DNA of 64,000 nt from Batkoa obscura. Lineage: Eukaryota > Entomophthoromycota > Entomophthoromycetes > Entomophthorales > Batkoaceae. Shown here one piece after another: positions 50,317 to 62,537 of this stretch. The DNA lies in contig JASVEC010000027.1 in assembly GCA_030770535.1 (NCBI GenBank), forward strand, positions 558,001 to 622,000, in the 5' to 3' direction. The notes beneath the pieces were generated by a model that was not told the origin of the DNA, ran no database searches, and saw only the letters and a program-made list of their open reading frames with translations. Numbering within the stretch: position 1 is the stretch's first letter; each line of letters starts with the position of its first letter. Position numbers and translations under genes: made by a program.

Positions 50317-53300
50317 TTAATCCTCCATACCTGGTGGAAGTTCGGATGGTTTTATCATACCTGGTACTTGAAGTGCTACTTCTCTTTCTTGCTTCTTCTT
50401 TGCTTCTAAAGCAATTTCTCGGTCAGCAAGATACAAATCGGCATTATCGTTCCCAAATTCCTAAAAATAAATTAATTTGTGTTTAATTTATAGACTATAC
50501 TATTACCTTTAAGCTGATCAAGAAGTCACGAACATGTAGTTTAAATTTATGTAAATCTCCAGAATATAATTGCATCCCTTGTACAAACGTAGTTACAGCG
50601 TTCCTAATAAGAATAAGTAAAAGATTCATTGTTGAAAAGTAATAAATTACGGTGATAAATGAGAGAAAGTATTAGAGATCAAAGCAACTAAAAATGATTG
50701 CATATAAGATGAATTGGTTCTAATATCAGGTTGTCTTTGGAAATTTGGGAAATTCAAATCGCAATTGATCTGGTTGCTTTCAACAATATGAAGAAGAGTG
50801 GACAAAAGGATACATTGGGAGTGGAATCCTAAAATATTTTAGAATAAATCAAATTTTTGTAAATTTCAATTACCGTTTTTATGCTGAGTATCAAATAAAA
50901 TGTACACGGCTTCACTTATATGTGTAAGCGCAAAAGCTTGGTAAAAAGAATTAGCAACACTGGGATCTCCTTGTAATACTCTTTTAAAGATCTCATTAGA
51001 AAGAGATAATGCAGTCTCAGAAATATCTCTCATTGTATGTTTAAACCCATAAGTTATGGTTAACATGAACAAATCGAATAGATTTCCTGGTGCACCAATA
51101 ACCCCTATTAATATTAATATAAGTAAAACATAACATAAAAAAAAGTTACCTTCAAAGCAATAAGTAATAAGTTTATGAAGAAGTTTATAAAATGAGATTC
51201 TGATCTCAGGATAATTAGTAAGCTCATGACTAATCATTTCTATTGTACATTGAAGGATATGATTAAAGATATCTGCTACTTTGCCATTCAAAGCACTCTA
51301 AAAGACATATAAATACAAGTAATCATTATAAATAGTAATCTTACCCCTAGTTGTTCAGCACAAGAACCAAAAAGATCAAGAACTTCTGGTTCTTTAGATA
51401 AAGGATTACTTTCGCGATAACTTAAAAGATAAGTATCAATAAGATTAGGAACAAGTTCCAGAAGAACGAATTCCTTATTGGTTGAGTTGCTAATGTAGAC
51501 ATCTAAAAGGATCAATGTTTCTTTTCTAACAATTCTAAGATTTTTAACTTTTGGAGTTCTTACAGCAACAGCGCCTAAAAATGCATTAGGATTATCTAAC
51601 AAGTGCGACTAAATTACCTTGTGAATCAATACACACATCAATAAGTCGAGAACATGTTTTATAAATATTTAAAAGACTGGGGAAAAGTATAGATAATTGA
51701 CGGCTGAATCCTGGACCTACAGATTTACATACAGCAGAAAAAGTTTTCAAACAATAACCCATATTTTTTACTTTTTCATTGTCTTCCAAGATATTAGCAT
51801 CAGTAATTAATTGTACCCACTAATTTTAGTATTTAGTTCAAGTTTGGTTATAATAAAAGTATCATTACTATTTGATTTGTATCATTTAAGAGCGCTTCTA
51901 TCATTGCTACTTGGTTCTCGATGTTCTCATCGGAAGCGATCATATGGCCAATTGATTCATAAACAGATACTCTTTGTACAGGTGTTAATTCATCAATTAT
52001 TCTTGGCAAATCATTAATTATTTTATGAATGTATGGGATCTGATCATCAGGAGGGTGAGACACAACAAAATATTTTTTACAAGATTGAGCAACTGTATCA
52101 AAAGTATCACAAGCCATATCTTGAACACCTAAAAAGGGTTAAAACAAATTAGATAAATTTCATTTTAATTATTACCTTCATGTGATTCGTGCATAAATTC
52201 AAATAATTTATTTACAACGGTTCTTAAAAACTTCCAATGATTACGTAAAAATCTAGGATATTGGCCAACAGTATACATGATATTTGATGCAACAATTGCC
52301 TTGTTATCTTTTCCTTTTTTGACTTCACATAAAGTCAATAAGTCTCTAACTACACTTACTAAAAACTTTTTCTCCATTTCAGAATCTAAATAAATTAAAA
52401 CTTTGTTTCTATTAAATATTAAAATAATTACGCATAGCCCCAGAGATGGATCCAATAGACCAACATAATTTATTTAATTTGGTCTTATCCCAACATCCTT
52501 CATTAAACTAAATTATATTACTACTCTATCTCTTAAGTTTAATTATAATTATCTTACCATAAAGTGCAAACTGCTTAACATCACTTGTTCTGTATCTACA
52601 ACATCTAAATGGGTCAAATAAACTAAACATTCACGCATGGTTTTATATAAAGCGATAGTGTCAGTTTCTTTTTGAGTCTCACGAACAACTTCACCATATT
52701 CGTTTTCAATAATAAGGACCTTTTAAGTATTAGGATATATTGTAAAATGATAGAATTTAAATTACTTCTTCAGGTTTAACCATTGTTTCAATCATAGCTC
52801 TTCTAAGGGCTGGAATAGTTATTGCGTAAATATCTTTTCTTAAGGTTTTGTTAGGAACATCCCCGTTGCCACCTACTTCGGTACCAAGATTAAGTAAAGG
52901 TGCATCAGGAGCTTGAACGTTTTTCATTTCGTTGAATAACCCAGTGAGCTAAAAGAATAAGAAACTGTGCTACAAATATACAAATTATTACCAAAAGATG
53001 CCAGTATTCAAGACAGATCTTAAAAAGTTCTCTTTCGTCAACCAAAGTTATTCTCACTAAATAAGAGTGTATCTCCAAAAGTGTATCTTTGTTACCAAAT
53101 TGTTCAGCCATCTATAACAGCTATTATAAAAATAAAAATATAGTATATAAAAATTACTAATAAATGCTTTTCAAAAAATCCGGTAAAAAACATTGTAACA
53201 TTTTGAACATACTCTTGGTCATTATTAGGAAGACCATCATATACAGCAGCAAGATCTAAATGGAGTGTTAAAAAACATGATGAACTAATTGAAATAGTTT

Positions 53301-54509
53301 ACCAATATGACTGGGTATTAATGATTTAAGACCTTCGAATACTAGATTTACTAACAAAAGTAGTTTCTCGCTATGGACAGGCGGGGCAGGTTGACAAACG
53401 ACTTGAGTAATACATTTAAGAGTTAAATTCCTAAATTGTACTTCAGGAAGAAACTAAAAGGATAAGTTGGTACTCCTTAAATTAAAAAGAGCTTACTCTG
53501 CTAACCAAAATGTTTAAAAGATCCGAATTGAACACAAAATCAAGTGGAATCCAATTCAAGAAACGTGAAAGAGTTTCTAAAGTTGAATTTACTAAACCTG
53601 GGGTTTGAGCTTTGGCTAATACATCAAGACATAATTGAAAGACTTGCTGAAACTCTTCTTCCATTTGGTGTTTCAAATATTTTATTTTATTTTGAGTTAA
53701 ACTTTCCTCAGAAAAATCATAAATCTCTTCACTAAATTTATATTAAATTAAATCCTATATTATGCTTATAATCTACCTTAAATATCTAAGAATTTGCATA
53801 TTGTTTTCACAAATTGATAAATTTCCTCGACTAGAAGTAATGAGATCTGGAATAAAAGTTGGCCAGTTATGAGGCCACTCTTGTTTAAGCAACTAATGAA
53901 GTTATTAGTATAATGATAATAATAATACTCTAAAAAATTACTTCAACAATAGTTAAATTTAACTTTTTGAGATAAAGTTTATGAGCTTGTAATTGTGCTT
54001 CAGTAGAAGCATCTTTAAGCAAAAGATTAATGGCAAACTTTTTGATTGCTTAACAAAAAATCAATATGTATATTAAAATAGACGAGGATAGCAAACCTTC
54101 TTTTTGGGATGGATTAATGGACTTCCAACGAGTTTGGATAAACTTTTCTAGAATTGCCAAACCGATAAACTAAACCTATTAAGAAAATGAAATGAAGATG
54201 TATAAAAAATATACCTTTGTTTGAGGAAGTTGACATCTTTCGAGAATCTGATCGACCAAATTCCAAGCTTCTGGGTGATGCTGATATCTATTTAAGGCTT
54301 CCATACAGTTTTTTTGCTTTAAAAATGTTAATTATAGAATTCTAATTGCAAACCAACTTACTTCTATACCACGCCCAGTATAAGCTTTATTAACAATTTC
54401 ATCCAACAAGTTCGGATTAAAAGGTGAATTAAAATCAAAAAGAGCCTAAAAAACCAAAGTCAACATAGTTTTAAACTAAATATAACAGTAGTACTTCTAT
54501 TTGATCCAT
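50317..54509 (-). CDS. Exportin-1 (CRM1/XPO1)
   Basis: Nuclear export receptor for leucine-rich NES cargo, a HEAT-repeat karyopherin. Twenty-two exons: 54495-54509, 54362-54445, 54215-54316, 54097-54169, 53942-54048, 53777-53892, 53497-53731, 53303-53453, 53158-53255, 52992-53111, 52766-52948, 52558-52719, 52432-52507, 52176-52385, 51869-52128, 51618-51819, 51345-51574, 51150-51297, 50874-51104, 50651-50828, 50507-50603, 50317-50460. Phases agree throughout and give 1073 residues, the family length. Seen: the importin-beta N-terminal region ([17 protein letters not shown]), CRIME-like HEAT repeats, the NES groove block [20 protein letters not shown] with Cys527 (the leptomycin B target cysteine), [19 protein letters not shown], and the acidic C-terminal end [15 protein letters not shown]. 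The first exon is 15 nt. Confidence 0.97.
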
Positions 54510-57500
54510 TTTAAAATGTGATTTTTGTTAACAAAATAATCTTAAAAAGTGATTAAACACTTAAAATTCTAAAAAAATCTTATTTGGAAGTATCCCTCCT
54601 AAATAAGCCAATAAAATCAAAAAAAAGTTCTACCCTAGTTGCATATTGATAAACCCAAAATTTTAAACAACGTAGACTTAATTAAATTGCCTGAAAATCT
54701 AATCCCATGTGACTCCTGTTTTCCGGTAATTTCATAAAGTGTTGTGTCTAACTATAATAAAAGCTGATATAATACATTAGTGGTACATCTTAAAATTTTG
54801 AAGTGTATCACTTATATTAGTAAACTATATATTTTTATATTTTAATAGCTGACGCTTTTAATATATTTAATTAGTACAATATCCTTTAGGCTTATGATTT
54901 TGTGCTTAATTTGTTTCTTATTATTTATTATTTTTATTATTGATACTTTAAATATTATATAAAATTTTAGCATTACTAATCAAAATCATTGTAAGTTATA
55001 GTTGAGTATTTCAAGTTATATTGTAAGCCAGTGTTATTACTTAAAGTTTTCAATTAATAAACTAAATAGATAACTATTATCAAAATAAATCCATCAAAAC
55101 GATATGCTTGTTTTAACTTTAAAACATATTATTTAAACCAAAGTTTTATTTTTAGAAACTGTAAAAAGAAGAATCTTATAGAATTTTAGTGTCCAGGGTT
55201 ATTTTGACAGAAATGCCACTTTTTATAACAATCCTGAAAAGTTAAATATTCTTATTCAATGATTATTCTAATCTTTATCTTGCACTTTGATCTAAAACCC
55301 AATCTAGCACTATATAGACAAATTTATATTCCACTATAAAACCTAAAGTTTATGTAAGAAGTATAAATATTGACGCTCAGAGTTTCTCATTTCAAAAAGT
55401 AAATGAACTATAATGATGGGAAGTTTACTTTAGAGATTTGAGATTAGTAATACAATAAACTATGACATAAGCTTCATACTTGATTTTACTATATTGCCTA
55501 AGCAATAAGTTTTGCTACTGATCTACATATTTTTATATTATTTCAATAGCTATATAAAAAAAGGCTAGTCTTATTGCTATTTATCATTTCTAAAGACCGG
55601 AAATAAAATATTATTGCCCCTTCTTACATTTCAATCACTTCCTTGCTCCTTTAATCATAACTCCCAATTAACACTCGTTACTCAGTTTTTAAAAGCAAAA
55701 CGTAATTGAGAACCTAGATGACCTTTAAAAATTGTAGATGGGTGTTATCATCGTCTAATTTAACAGTAATTTATTTTATAGAAATGATATACACTAAGCT
55801 TTTCTTGTGAAAATAGGATTATGGTTCAATCTAAGAGAAAAGGAATGTTTTTTTAGCGAAACAATTTCATTATTTCAAAAACCAACCCCTTTCTTTACCA
55901 TTAACACTATCTTAAAGTGCTAATAAAGTTCGAGCAAATATCTGACATTCTATTAGAGGAGATATTTGAGCAATTACGTCCATTCGAGTTATTTAGTCTA
56001 TTTTTTTAAGCAAACACTTATTTAATATTGCATATAAAGCTATCAAATACAACTCAACATATTCAATTTATGATAAACATTAATTCGAAGGATATTCTAG
56101 TTTTTCCAAATCCAAAATAAAAAGATACAACGTTTATCGAGGAAAGTTTATTAGATAAAAGGGAATGCTGATGAAGCATATAAGCATAAAGGAAGATAGT
56201 AAGACTATTGGATATTTAAGCTATTGTCTAAACATCAAATCTATATTCTATGGAAATTATACTAAATATACTTGTAATGATGATGAGAATAAAACGAATA
56301 TTAAATTAACAAAATTGAGAAATCTGAAGTCGGACTGTCCCAGCTATGCATGACCATCAGAAATATTTAATCGTTACTTAAATTAAATCGAGATATTAGA
56401 ATATAGGGAGTGCTATATCACAATCAAAGAAATTGCCAGTTATCTAGATCTAAGTAAGTTGAAGCCGTTGAAAATGATATCATGGGGGCATGGATCTCAG
56501 TGAACTAGTACTATTAAAACAAGGTTTAATGAATTGAAAGAATTACAATCAGAAGCTTCAAGCTATTTTGAATCCACTAGAGTTAATTCTAGCACAAACT
56601 TTGCTTTCAATTTGAAATTAGAAATTGAAGCAAATCTTGATTATGACGTTGTCAAATGCTCTGGCGATTTAAATAAATTAAACAGTGTAAAGTTAATAAA
56701 CTCTTCTGAGGAACCTCCTAGTTATGAATATAATAATTTGGGGATCCTTGAAGACATTAATATAGTTGCTTGTGATTACCTTACTCTAAGCTGTTCAATT
56801 AAAGAAAAAAAATAAGCCTGTCGACCTTGAGAGAAATACATCCTAACAATCTAACAGAAGGGTTATTAAGCGCAACTTCTTTGATACCAGATGTTGAACC
56901 CATTTATTTTGATAAGTTAGAGTTCGATTTGGTGAGTTATTTGATATTGAATCAGTAACTAATAAAAACCAAGCGTTTAACTGTTATGACGCGTTTAATA
57001 AATATCCAACATACAGTAAATACCCAAAAAATAGCAATAATATTTACAGTGAAAAACAAGAGACTTATCATAAAGAAAAATATAACTCAATTGAATGTAA
57101 GTCTATAAAACATATTGAAATTGATCATATTTATGTTTCAATCGAATGTTTTATTTGTTTTTTATACCTTTTCCCAAACCTCGAAGCATTAGTTATAAAG
57201 ATATTAGAGCTTATGGAGGTAGTTAGAGAAATGGGCTATAGGTTTACTACTCCTTTGTCCTTTATTACGCCTGTTCCACCTGATGGAGACCAATGTTTTT
57301 ATAAGGAATTGGAAGAAATCCCGATGCTGACTTGGATGAAGTTATAAAAAGCCATTAAAATAAACTCCTTAAGCCTTATTTAAAATTTGATATTCAATTT
57401 ACTAGTTATCTATTTGTTATATATTTAAAGCATAGTTTTATTAACAAACAATTCTAATAAGATTTTATAACTCATGGTTTTATTACAATTGGAAAATATA

Positions 57501-57886
57501 ATGAAAGAGTTATTAATTAGTACTGCTTGCATTTGGTAGAGCGACTTCTAGTTTCCATTATTTCTATTTTATTTCAGAAGGTAAAAATTTAAGCATAAGA
57601 TTTTTTCAAAATTAATTCACGCTTTGCAAGCCAAATACTAAATTTTATTATAGAACGAGATATAATTAATTACAGTCACTGTATCATCGTTTTACTAGTA
57701 GTCTTTTTGTACCAATAATACAGCTTTGCTTCTAAAATCAATATTATAACAGTAAACTAAACAAATGCTATTTTAAACCAAATATTTAAAAATTGATTAA
57801 TTCATTTTATAGCAATTTTTCAATCAAAATCTGGAACTTGAATTTACAAAACTCAATTGAAAATTTTGACGCAATCACTTTTTAAG
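54510..57886. other. Exportin-1 upstream region with F-box relic
   Basis: 3.4 kb between divergent genes. The only structure is a decayed F-box-type gene (55915-57350). The rest is AT-rich and unassigned. Confidence 0.5.
55915..57350 (+). pseudogene. Decayed F-box family gene
   Basis: A run of broken coding stretches on the plus strand. The first (about 55917-56008) reads EQISDILLEEIFEQLRPFEL, matching the F-box helix pair of the minus-strand fragment at 34782-35018. The homology continues in another frame (SKHLFNIAYKAIKYNSTYS, about 56010-56083), so there is at least one frameshift. Later open patches (56165-56353, 56534-56815 and around 56880-57350, e.g. IPDVEPIYFDKLEFDL) alternate frames and are interrupted by stops. 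Together they look like one 1.4-kb F-box/LRR-type gene that has lost function. An intron-rich gene that I failed to splice is less likely, because interruptions occur inside conserved blocks. Confidence 0.5.
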
Positions 57887-59324
57887 ATGCTATTCAAATC
57901 AATTCAACAAAGTTTATTAATAGCTTTGATAATAAGGATAGTGCTGTTAGTATATGGAGAGTATATGGATAAGATATCATTAATAAAATACACAGATATA
58001 GATTATGAAGTATTTACAGATGCAGCAAGGTTTGTAACTCAAGGTAAAAGTCCATATTTAAGAAGTACCTATAGATATACACCATTATTAGCGTTTTTAT
58101 TGACACCAAATATTTATTTGTTCAAGTCATTTGGTAAAGTATTGTTTGTAATCGGAGATCTACTATCAGGTTATTTTATGTATGAGATTTTAAAATTAAG
58201 AAAAGTAGAAACAAAATCGAATATTAAAATCGTAAGTTTATTTTGGTTATATAACCCGATCGTAGCCAATATATCAACGAGAGGTAATGCAGAATCACTG
58301 TTGATTTGTATAATATTGGCGTTTGTATTTGCCTTTTTAAAAAATCGTTTCTTTTTGGGTTCTATCTTATATGGTTTAGCTGTGCATTTCAAAATTTATC
58401 CAATCATTTATTCAATTCCGTTATTGTATTTTTTAAATGATCATTATCCAAAACAAAGGAATTATTTAAAAAGGTTGGGTAAACGACCAACAATCAATCC
58501 AAGTCAACCTAGCTCAGGTGTTAGTTTAATCAAGGGTATAACAACATGGATAGAATCCTTCGTTAACAATAGCATTCCGAATCTCTCGCATTTTTTTACA
58601 AAAACTAGATTTTTATTTTTCATTTATTCAGGAGCTACTTTTTTAATATTGAATTTAGTATTCTATTTTATTTATTATGATGAATTTATTGAGCATACTT
58701 TCTTATATCACATAACCCGAAAAGATCATCGACACAATTTTTCTTTTTGGTTTCTACCAATTTATTTGGGTTCACAATCTAACTATATACCAACAAATAT
58801 AATAGCCTTATGTTCGTTCTTACCTCAATTTTTAGTCACCATTTACTTGGGATTTTTATATTCTAAAGACTTATTTTTTGCTATTTTTTTACAAACCATT
58901 TCGTTTGTTGCTTTTAATAAAGTTTGTACTTCCCAGGTAATTTATTTCATTAAAACCCAATCCTTTTTTTTATAATGTTTTTAGTACTTTATGTGGTATT
59001 TAGGTCTTCTCCCTTTAGTTTTACCAAGTACAAGGATGCCATTTTTTAGTCAAGGGATCAAAGTAACATTGTTATGGGTCTTATCGCAGGTAATTAAAAA
59101 TAATAGTATTAAAATAGGAAACTGACAAGGATTAGGTCTTATGGCTTTTACCAGCATATTATTTAGAATTTGAAGCTAAAAATACCTTTATATTTTTATT
59201 TTTTGCATCCATCTTTATGTTGTTTTGTAATGTCTATATATTGGTACAGTTCATTAGATTTCATAATTATATGCCGCTTTTCATCCAGGGGCAGATTACT
59301 TCAGTTGCATTAAAAGAAGAATAA
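57887..59324 (+). CDS. GPI mannosyltransferase I (PIG-M/Gpi14)
   Basis: ER enzyme adding the first alpha-1,4 mannose to GlcN-acyl-PI during GPI-anchor synthesis, from dolichol-phosphate-mannose. Three exons (57887-58936, 58985-59089, 59136-59324; phases 0, 0) give 447 residues. It is a multi-spanning GT-C glycosyltransferase: signal-anchor helix (SLLIALIIRIVLLVYG), then the lumenal motif YTDIDYEVFTDA with the catalytic DxD-like DID, RYTPLLAFLLTPN, NPIVANISTRGNAESLL, the HFKIYPIIYSIPLL block and RKDHRHNFSFWFLPIYL. The C-terminal part LWLLPAYYLEFEAKNTF is recovered only after splicing. I chose the ATG at 57887. The downstream neighbour encodes a predicted GPI-anchored protein, a functional echo that is probably coincidental. 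Confidence 0.95.
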
Positions 59325-60224
59325 AATAAAATAAAATGTATATGACCGAGTTTATTTGTTTAAGGATTTATCTGATAATTTGGCTGAACTTTAACCTTCT
59401 TAAAAGGCGGGAAAAAATCAAAACGGAAAAGATATCTCTATGCACCACTTTTTCAACCGTTTATATCGTCGAAGGTAATTATTTTTGTTTGCCCTTGTAG
59501 AATTTTAATAAGGTGATTATTGTTTAATAAACGATTCAAGCATCGTCATTATCTTTTTTTAAATATTTTGTACCACTAGAGCAGGTGGTCTATCAAATAA
59601 GAAACCATAGTTTATCTTGAAACAATGCTAATTTTATGTTATATATTATCTGAATGTTAATTAAAAAACGTAAATAATTGCTATGCATTCAAACTATTAG
59701 TTAAAAAGTAAAAGATTTTAAGTAATTTACGATGTTTATTGAAAATAATAACCGAAAGTTAATTTTTCATATTAAGATATTAGCTTTTTTAATGAACTTT
59801 TATAAAATATAATACGCTGAGAAATATAAAGAATTAAAAAAATTAATATTTTATTTTTCCAGGTGACAGAATATAAGAAAATAACTAAGTGGCAAATAAT
59901 ATTCCATTTCTGAGTACTTTTGAGCAATTTTGATCAAAAAAATTAATTTTAATTATACATAACTAAATTGAATACTAGGCTACTATAAAAATATATAAGA
60001 GTACAATGTTCCTTAATTTATCATTAACAATACACTTAACATTGGATTAGTATTTATGGTAGGATAAAATTATAGTCTTTTTTAAATGATATATTTAAAG
60101 TTATATCAAAAACTATTATTTTATTTTTATAGTCCATTTAATAACAGTTTTGTTATATAGCATAAAAAACATTATGAGTTCTATAAAGAATAATTGTCAT
60201 AAATGAATTCAAATAATTCAAGCT

Positions 60225-60760
60225 ACATTAGCCATCTTCGCTTTTAATTCCCAATATTTTTATTTCAATCGTTTAGTGGTGTTCTCTTCCATGATAAATC
60301 ATTTTGATTAACTCTTTAAATCATAATAACTAAAAGTATTCTGAATTTTAAGTTTAACTTAAAATGATTTAAGCTCAAAACTTCTCATATTTTAAAATAC
60401 CAGTGCAGTCATGTCTAACTTCCTACATTATAAAGCTTACTCAAAGTACTTATAACAGTTACTTATGATTAGATATTAATAATCTCAGCTCATAGTTTCA
60501 AGAAATGAGAGAAGATATAAACTAATTTAGTCTCAATCTAACTGTTTGTTAGTACCCCGCAGAATCAGAGTTTTATTCTATTTTATGATTTTATTACAAC
60601 ATCATCTCATTGAAATACAATAAAATTGGGTTATAAAGGAGTCTATTACAAAATCTTAGTTAAGTTTAGATAAATTTATACTAATTAGAACAACTAAAAA
60701 AGTGAATTAATAGGATATCGAATGAGTATTTAAATACAACCCTTATATTGGTTCGTATTT
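60225..60760. repeat. Diverged upstream duplicate (left copy)
   Basis: Shares ordered short blocks with 63440-63990, such as CCATGATAAATCATTT against TCATGATAGATCATTT, GTTAGTACCCCGCAGAATCA against ATCAGTGCCCCACATAATCA, and AAATTTATACTAATTAGAAC against AAATCTACATTAATTAGAAT. Order and spacing are kept over about 500 bp. This is a duplicated upstream region, not simple sequence. Confidence 0.8.
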
Positions 60761-60820
60761 TAAGAACTTCAAAATTTAAAAATAGCCCCAGGTTTCAACC
60801 TAAAGCTCAGTTTTGAAAAG

Positions 60821-60828
60821 TATAAATA
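60821..60828 (+). promoter_or_regulatory. TATA box, GPI-anchored protein
   Basis: TATAAATA lies 49 bp before the ATG at 60877. A canonical core-promoter match that fits an inducible surface-protein gene. Confidence 0.55.
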
Positions 60829-60876
60829 GCTACTATCCTCTTATTTATTACTTTACCTTTTAATATTAATTTCAAA

Positions 60877-61443
60877 ATGCGTTTCAACTCCATTCAATTT
60901 TATAGTTATCTTATACTTTTTATCTGCCTTTGCTCTATTTCAATAAATGCTGCCCCAGCTGATGATAATAGTAAAGATGCGAACAATAACTCTGATGAAG
61001 AACCAGGAGCCAACGTCATATTCGGACAATGTGTAGACAAATGTGACCCTAGAGACACATCATGCAAGGCTAAATGCTCTGGCTCCTCAGATTTAGCTGC
61101 TGGTGGTATTAAAGATACAAACAACTGTGTTGCAGCTTGCTATACAAATAAAGATTTTTTTGGTGATTCCACCAAAACAAGTCAATGTGTAAAAAATTGC
61201 AGTGCAGGTACTCCTCAAGTCAATGGTAATTCCGCTAATGGTAACCCATCTAACGGTAGCTCTGCCTCTGATTCTGCCTCTGATTCTGCCTCTAGTTCTG
61301 CCTCTGGTACCGGAGATAAAAGTAAGGCTACTCAGTCAAAAGCTTCTCCAACATCTGGAGCATTGTTTAAAATGGCTTTTACACCAAATACTTATGCGTT
61401 ATACGCAATCTCCAGTCTATCTCTTTTTTATTTAACTGTATAA
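60877..61443 (+). CDS. Cysteine-rich GPI-anchored surface protein
   Basis: Intronless 188-residue secreted protein. A signal peptide (about 1-26, hydrophobic FYSYLILFICLCSISINA) is followed by a short acidic stretch and a domain of about 65 residues with eight cysteines in four C-x3-C pairs (CVDKC, CKAKC, CVAAC, CVKNC). Next is a low-complexity Ser/Ala/Gly/Asn stalk with DSASDSAS repeats, then an omega-site-like region (TSGAL) and a C-terminal hydrophobic helix (YALYAISSLSLFYLTV). That layout is typical of a GPI-anchored cell-wall or membrane protein. I do not recognise the cysteine domain, and its role (adhesion, wall structure, host contact) is open. GC content is higher than in neighbours, consistent with Ser/Ala codons. 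The upstream region is duplicated at the window end. Confidence 0.88.
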   Translation: MRFNSIQFYSYLILFICLCSISINAAPADDNSKDANNNSDEEPGANVIFGQCVDKCDPRDTSCKAKCSGSSDLAAGGIKDTNNCVAACYTNKDFFGDSTKTSQCVKNCSAGTPQVNGNSANGNPSNGSSASDSASDSASSSASGTGDKSKATQSKASPTSGALFKMAFTPNTYALYAISSLSLFYLTV

Positions 61444-61616
61444 TTTTTTGGTAATTTTTAAATGAACAATAAATAATATTTTTTTTAAATCAAGCTTTTA
61501 TTAAACTACATTCTGAATATAAGTAAAAATATACTTTCAATAGTTATAGAAACTATTACAAAGGTTGTAATTTAATAGGTTGCTAGTTGGGTTATAATCC
61601 TACTTTAGCATGTAGT

Positions 61617-61714
61617 TGGGGATGTATTTTTTTGTTTAAGAATTTTACTGATAGCTTTTCCGCTCAAATAGTGCTTAAAAAAAGGAAAAAGTAATGAAAT
61701 CAAAAACACCTCCA
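61617..61714 (-). mobile_element. MITE (copy k)
   Basis: Inverted, 98 bp, with ends TGGGGATGTATTTTTTTG and ACACCTCCA. Flanked by GT on both sides, the clearest non-TA 2-bp target duplication. It lies 174 bp downstream of the GPI-protein stop. Confidence 0.85.
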
Positions 61715-61910
61715 GTTATTATTACTTAAAAATCTAAGCTTGTTATACTTATTTTTAAAACTTACAACTTTGCTTTCAAAGCTATTGCTTATATAAATAT
61801 ATATTCTTTATCATAGCTAGAAATGATTAGTTATCATTTTTAAATAAGACATACTTAGTAAACAAGTGTTAACATACATAGCGCAAAGTAGAAAAATATA
61901 TATATAAACC

Positions 61911-61981
61911 ATCTCTTATGAGCAAATAGTATTACGAACATTTTAAAGCATTCGAATACTGTAGTAAAATTCATAAGAGAT
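61911..61981. other. Nested hairpin sequence
   Basis: A 71-nt region with an 11-bp perfect outer arm (ATCTCTTATGA at 61911-61921 and its complement at 61971-61981). An inner arm of 10 paired bases has one bulge (AGTATT-A-CGAA at 61928-61938 against TTCGAATACT at 61951-61960). Such a nested fold exceeds what AT-rich chance easily gives. It could be a structured RNA or a transposon remnant. No family recognised. Confidence 0.45.
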
Positions 61982-62260
61982 TTAGAAATTGTGTTTGTGG
62001 TTGTGGCCAAAATAACTTTATTAAAGATTATGTCAAAGCCTCAAATGTAAATTAGTAAACGTCGTATCTTTAATTTGCTTACCTCAAAAGCAACTTTTAA
62101 ATTCCCTGAAACAGCTAATCAGGTTACTAAATACTCCCTTTGGTTTATTGAGTATTTCCGTAAAAGCCTTTTATTTGGTAAAAATGAGAAAATTATTGGT
62201 TACAAAAGTAACTTTATTTTTAAATTATTCAACAAAGAATTATTTTTGGGGCTTGGCTAG
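61980..62260 (+). pseudogene. Possible decayed coding stretch
   Basis: Around 61980-62055 the plus strand reads HKRFRNCVCGCGQNNFIKDY in one frame. Shortly after, 62075-62260 is open in another frame (TTG start; SLWFIEYFRKSLLFGKNEK). Neither has an ATG start or clear splice sites, and I recognise no family. It may be a relic of a gene or DNA transposon, or chance. Confidence 0.2.
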
Positions 62261-62437
62261 CTGGTAAACTGTTTGGGTGTGTCAAGTTTTAGCAAACCTG
62301 AAGATTTTAGCTAATAAACACTAGTTCAAAAAAAGTAAGTTACATGTAGCGAAATGAAACCTTCCAAAGTTTGTGGAATGGCAAACTTATATTAATAAAT
62401 TAATTATGCTGTCTTCATAACTAATAAAGGTGTATAT

Positions 62438-62537
62438 GGGGATGTATTTTTGTGTTTAAGAATTTTACTAACAATCTTTCCGCTCAAATAGCGCTTAAAG
62501 GATAGAAAAAATAATGAAGCCAAAAAAGACACCCCTA
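62438..62537 (-). mobile_element. MITE (copy l)
   Basis: Inverted, 100 bp, with ends TGGGGATGTATTTTTGTG and ACACCCCTA, TA flanks. Core AATAGCGCTTAAAGG intact. Confidence 0.85.

Larger units (their letters stand above)
59325..60876. other. Upstream region of GPI-anchored protein
   Basis: AT-rich 1.55 kb. About 60225-60760 is similar to 63440-63990 near the window end (listed as a repeat). A TATA box lies at 60821-60828. No coding exon recognised. Confidence 0.55.

Noticed and set aside
57515-57560. tRNA D-arm-like string (TTTGGTAGAGCGAC)
   Set aside because: It has a D-loop-like match, but no acceptor stem, anticodon arm or T arm can be formed around it.
58985-59324. Premature end of PIG-M at the stop near 58974
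   Set aside because: The conserved C-terminal PIG-M block reappears in frame after two short GT/AG introns, so the gene is intact and not truncated.
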